A stretch of DNA of 8,869 nucleotides from the NCBI GenBank assembly GCA_036787815.1, contig DAIQOP010000156.1:1-8869 (forward strand), in the 5' to 3' direction. A program made the translations under genes and the position numbers. Source of the DNA: DATBAK01 sp036787815. Lineage in GTDB: Bacteria > Actinomycetota > Acidimicrobiia > IMCC26256 > PALSA-610. The notes under the pieces were generated by a model. The model did no database searches, had not been told where the DNA came from, and saw nothing but the letters and a program-made list of their open reading frames with translations. Shown here one piece after another: positions 6,686-8,869 of this stretch; the first letter of the stretch is position 1, and each line of letters starts with the position of its first letter.

Positions 6686-7837
6686 GTGCTCAACGTCTCG
6701 ACGCTGCTGGGTGTACGGCAGTCCGCGTCCGACGCACTCCGCTACGGCGCCCGGCGGGACGGTGAACGGACGCCGGGATCGGCCCTCGAGCGCAGGCCCG
6801 TCGTCGCGTGGAACCTGACGCGCGCGTGCAACCTCGCATGTGCGCACTGCTACGCATCGGCCCATCGCGCGCCGGCTCCCGACGAGTTGGACCATGCCCA
6901 GGCCTGCGCCCTCCTGGACGACCTCGCGGACTTCGGCGTGCCGGCAGTGCTGCTCTCCGGCGGTGAGCCCCTCGTGCGCCCCGATCTCCTCGAGCTTGTC
7001 GCCCACGGCCGCGACCGGGGCCTCCGGCTCACCCTGTCGTCGAACGGCACGCTGATCGACGACGGCATCGCCGCGGCGATCGCAGCTGCGGGCGTGGTCT
7101 ACGTGGGTGTGAGCATCGACGGCTGCGAGGCCGCGCATGACCGGCTCCGGCGCCAGGCCGGGGCGCGCGCCGCGGCGATCGGCGGGTTGCGGGCGCTCCA
7201 CGGTGCGGGCGTGCGCCGCGGGGTCCGCTTCATGCTCACGCCCGAGACGCTCCCCAGCCTCGACGAGATCCTGGGGTTGGTGCTCGACGAGCAGATCGAT
7301 CGTCTGTGCGTGTACCACCTCGTCCCGTCGGGCCGGGGCCGCTTCCTCGACGACATCACGGTCGAGGAGCGGCGGAACGCGCTCGACCGGCTGTTCGGCT
7401 TCGCGCTCGACCACCCCGAGACCGAGGTGCTCACCGTCGACAACCCCAGTGACGGTCCGTGGCTGCACCGCTGGCTCGCCGAGCGCGATGCCGACGCCGC
7501 GGCGGCGTGCCGCGCCGCGCTGCGATGGAACCGCGGCGCGACCGGCGGTTCGGGGGCAGGCCTCGCGTGCATCGACGAGCGGGGAGACGTGCACCCCGAC
7601 CAGTTCTCGCGCCATCGCACGTTCGGGAACGTGCTCGATCGGCCCTTCTCCGCGATCTGGTCCGAGCCGACCGATGCGCACCTGCTGGCGCTGCGGGCGG
7701 GGGAACGACCGATCCCCGAGCAGTGCAGCCGCTGCGACGACCTCGAGCTGTGTGGCGGCGGCTTCCGCGCCCGCGCGGAGGCCTTCACCGGTGACCCCTG
7801 GGGGTACGACCCCTCCTGCACGTTGGTGGACGCGTGA
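6686..7837 (+). CDS. Radical SAM protein of the NirJ/AhbC tetrapyrrole-modifying type
   Basis: This 383-residue cytoplasmic protein carries the radical SAM cluster motif CX3CX2C at Cys48, Cys52 and Cys55 in 'AWNLTRACNLACAHCY', plus 'LLSGGEPLVRPDL' for SAM binding. A C-terminal auxiliary cluster motif CX2CX5C-X21-C spans Cys347, Cys350, Cys356 and Cys378. Features specific to the NirJ/AhbC group are the N-terminal 'SDALRYG', 'DNPSDGPWL', 'GDVHPDQF', 'FGNVLDRPFSAIW' and the ending 'TGDPWGYDPSC'. NirJ acts on didecarboxysiroheme in heme d1 synthesis; AhbC removes acetate side chains from the same intermediate in the siroheme-dependent heme route. The sequence alone does not separate these, and the other nir or ahb genes are not in the window. 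GTG 6686 is chosen because GGAG (6676-6679) lies six bases upstream and family similarity begins there; an in-frame ATG at 6647 lies upstream of the predicted transcript start. The next gene overlaps its stop (GTGA). Confidence 0.85.
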   Translation: MLNVSTLLGVRQSASDALRYGARRDGERTPGSALERRPVVAWNLTRACNLACAHCYASAHRAPAPDELDHAQACALLDDLADFGVPAVLLSGGEPLVRPDLLELVAHGRDRGLRLTLSSNGTLIDDGIAAAIAAAGVVYVGVSIDGCEAAHDRLRRQAGARAAAIGGLRALHGAGVRRGVRFMLTPETLPSLDEILGLVLDEQIDRLCVYHLVPSGRGRFLDDITVEERRNALDRLFGFALDHPETEVLTVDNPSDGPWLHRWLAERDADAAAACRAALRWNRGATGGSGAGLACIDERGDVHPDQFSRHRTFGNVLDRPFSAIWSEPTDAHLLALRAGERPIPEQCSRCDDLELCGGGFRARAEAFTGDPWGYDPSCTLVDA

Positions 7838-8869
7838 ACATCCCGCGCGCGGGACCTGGCCTCGGGTTCGCGTCGCACGACTTCGCGTCGGCGCCGTTCA
7901 CCGTCGCGTGGGAGATCACGCGGGCATGCCCGCTGCGATGTGTGCACTGCCGCGCGGACGCGCAGACGCACCGCGACCCGCGCGAGCTGACGACGGAGGA
8001 GGGTCTGACCCTCGTCGCCGACGCGGCCGCGATGGGCACGCGGGTGCTCGTGATCACCGGCGGGGATCCACTCGCGCGGCCAGACGTCTTCGAGCTCCTG
8101 CGCGCGGTCGACGACGCGCACATGCACGCGGGGTTCTCGCCGAGCGTCACCCCTCGCCTTACCCGCGACGCGCTCGCTCGAGCGCTCGATGCGGGCGCGG
8201 CCACGATCCACCTGAGCCTCGACGGCGCGTCCGCCGAGACCCACGACGCCGTCAGGCAGGTGCGCGGCTCGTTCGACCGCACCTGCACCGCGATCCAGAC
8301 GGTGCATGACCTCGGCGCGCGACTCCAGGTGGGCACCACCGTCTCGCGACGCACCGTCGCGGAGCTCCCCGACGTGGCACGGCGGCTCGAGGGGCTCGTC
8401 GACCTGTGGTCGCTCTTCTTCCTCGTGCCAACGGGTCGAGCCGACACCGCGGACATGCTCGATCCCGACGAGCACGAGCAGGTCTTGCGCTGGCTCGCCA
8501 GGGTCGAGCTGCCGTTCGCGGTCCGGACGATCGCCGCGCCGACCTACCGGCGCGTGCGCGCGCAGCTCGGACGCGAGCCGGGCCCCGGCGTCAACGACGG
8601 CAACGGCTTCGCGTTCGTCTCCCACGTCGGCGACGTCTGCCCGTCCGGCTTCCTTCCCCGGTCAGTCGGCAACGTGCGCGACGCACCGCTCTCGCACTGG
8701 TACCGCGAGGCGCCGCTGTTCACGTCGCTCCGCGATCCCGAACAGCTCGGCGGCAAGTGCGGACACTGCGGGTACCGAGCGATCTGCGGCGGGAGCCGCG
8801 CGCGGGCGTGGGCACTGACCGGCGACGCGCTCGCGGCCGACCCGACATGCGCCTACGCCCCTGCCGCCA
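7834..8869 (+). CDS. Second radical SAM/SPASM-type protein, AhbD/NirJ-related; truncated by window edge
   Basis: 345 residues are visible and the frame is still open at the right edge. The radical SAM motif CX3CX2C is Cys32, Cys36, Cys39 in 'AWEITRACPLRCVHCRA', followed by 'VLVITGGDPLARPD' for SAM binding and 'HLSLDGASAETHD'. The C-terminal part holds Cys269 ('GDVCPSGFLP') and CX2CX5C-X20-C at Cys309, Cys312, Cys318 and Cys339, a SPASM-like set that should bind one or two auxiliary iron-sulfur clusters. The end 'DPTCAYAP' resembles the normal end of the family, so probably only a few residues are missing. It resembles the radical SAM/SPASM proteins commonly annotated as heme synthase-like (AhbD relatives; from memory the TIGR04053 group), whose substrate is not established to my knowledge. 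The GTG start at 7834 overlaps the previous stop, so the two proteins are probably made together and may act in sequence. Precursor-peptide modification is an alternative role. Confidence 0.8.
   Translation, partial: MNIPRAGPGLGFASHDFASAPFTVAWEITRACPLRCVHCRADAQTHRDPRELTTEEGLTLVADAAAMGTRVLVITGGDPLARPDVFELLRAVDDAHMHAGFSPSVTPRLTRDALARALDAGAATIHLSLDGASAETHDAVRQVRGSFDRTCTAIQTVHDLGARLQVGTTVSRRTVAELPDVARRLEGLVDLWSLFFLVPTGRADTADMLDPDEHEQVLRWLARVELPFAVRTIAAPTYRRVRAQLGREPGPGVNDGNGFAFVSHVGDVCPSGFLPRSVGNVRDAPLSHWYREAPLFTSLRDPEQLGGKCGHCGYRAICGGSRARAWALTGDALAADPTCAYAPAA

Noticed and set aside
6469..6693. 75-residue N-terminal extension of the KAS III gene
   Set aside because: The extension crosses the divergent promoter region and has no family similarity; GTG 6468 has a well-placed AAGGGG.
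6541..6765. Possible small peptide precursor for the radical SAM proteins
   Set aside because: The open frame has no ribosome binding site, runs into the radical SAM gene in another frame, and lacks any leader/core pattern.
7099..8625. 508-codon minus-strand frame opposite the two radical SAM genes
   Set aside because: Low-complexity Arg/Ser/Ala content and complete overlap with two recognised genes mark it as a shadow.

Overview
The window looks like chromosomal DNA of a high-GC Gram-positive bacterium, most likely an actinomycete-type lineage (Actinomycetota). The clues are uniformly G+C-rich coding sequence with strong G/C third-position bias, frequent GTG starts, and compact gene packing with ATGA and GTGA stop/start overlaps. 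No rRNA, tRNA, CRISPR array, transposase or phage gene was seen. The lineage call is inference only.

Layout, left to right. (1) Positions 1-199 hold no convincing gene, but do hold a perfect 8-bp hairpin (8-27) and a 22-bp imperfect palindrome (137-158) in front of an ArsR-type repressor. (2) The repressor (200-565) overlaps by four bases a SulP-family anion transporter. The transporter reading frame is broken by an apparent one-base loss near 1828-1830, so its membrane part (562-1983) and its STAS part (about 1830-2432) lie in different frames. (3) A complete bifunctional aldehyde/alcohol dehydrogenase, AdhE (2547-5141), follows behind its own promoter-like sequence. (4) A short convergent spacer (5142-5310) carries a GC-rich hairpin and a 21-bp tandem repeat. 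(5) A ketoacyl-ACP synthase III-like enzyme is on the minus strand (6468-5311). (6) After a 217-bp divergent promoter region come two translationally coupled radical SAM genes. The first (6686-7837) is of the NirJ/AhbC tetrapyrrole-modifying type. The second (from 7834) runs off the right edge and has a SPASM-like cysteine cluster.

How the genes may work together. ArsR plus SulP is a self-contained regulated transport unit; the palindrome is the natural candidate operator. AdhE appears to be a single-gene unit linking acyl-CoA, aldehyde and alcohol with NAD(H). The two radical SAM genes form an operon whose first member points to siroheme-derived tetrapyrrole chemistry (heme d1 or an Ahb-like heme route). 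No other gene of either route is visible, so the product is unknown. The KAS III-like gene shares the divergent promoter region with the radical SAM operon, but a functional link is not shown.

The points most worth a second look are the radical SAM pair, the frameshifted SulP, the cysteine-free ArsR with its palindrome, and the palindrome lying inside the radical SAM promoter.
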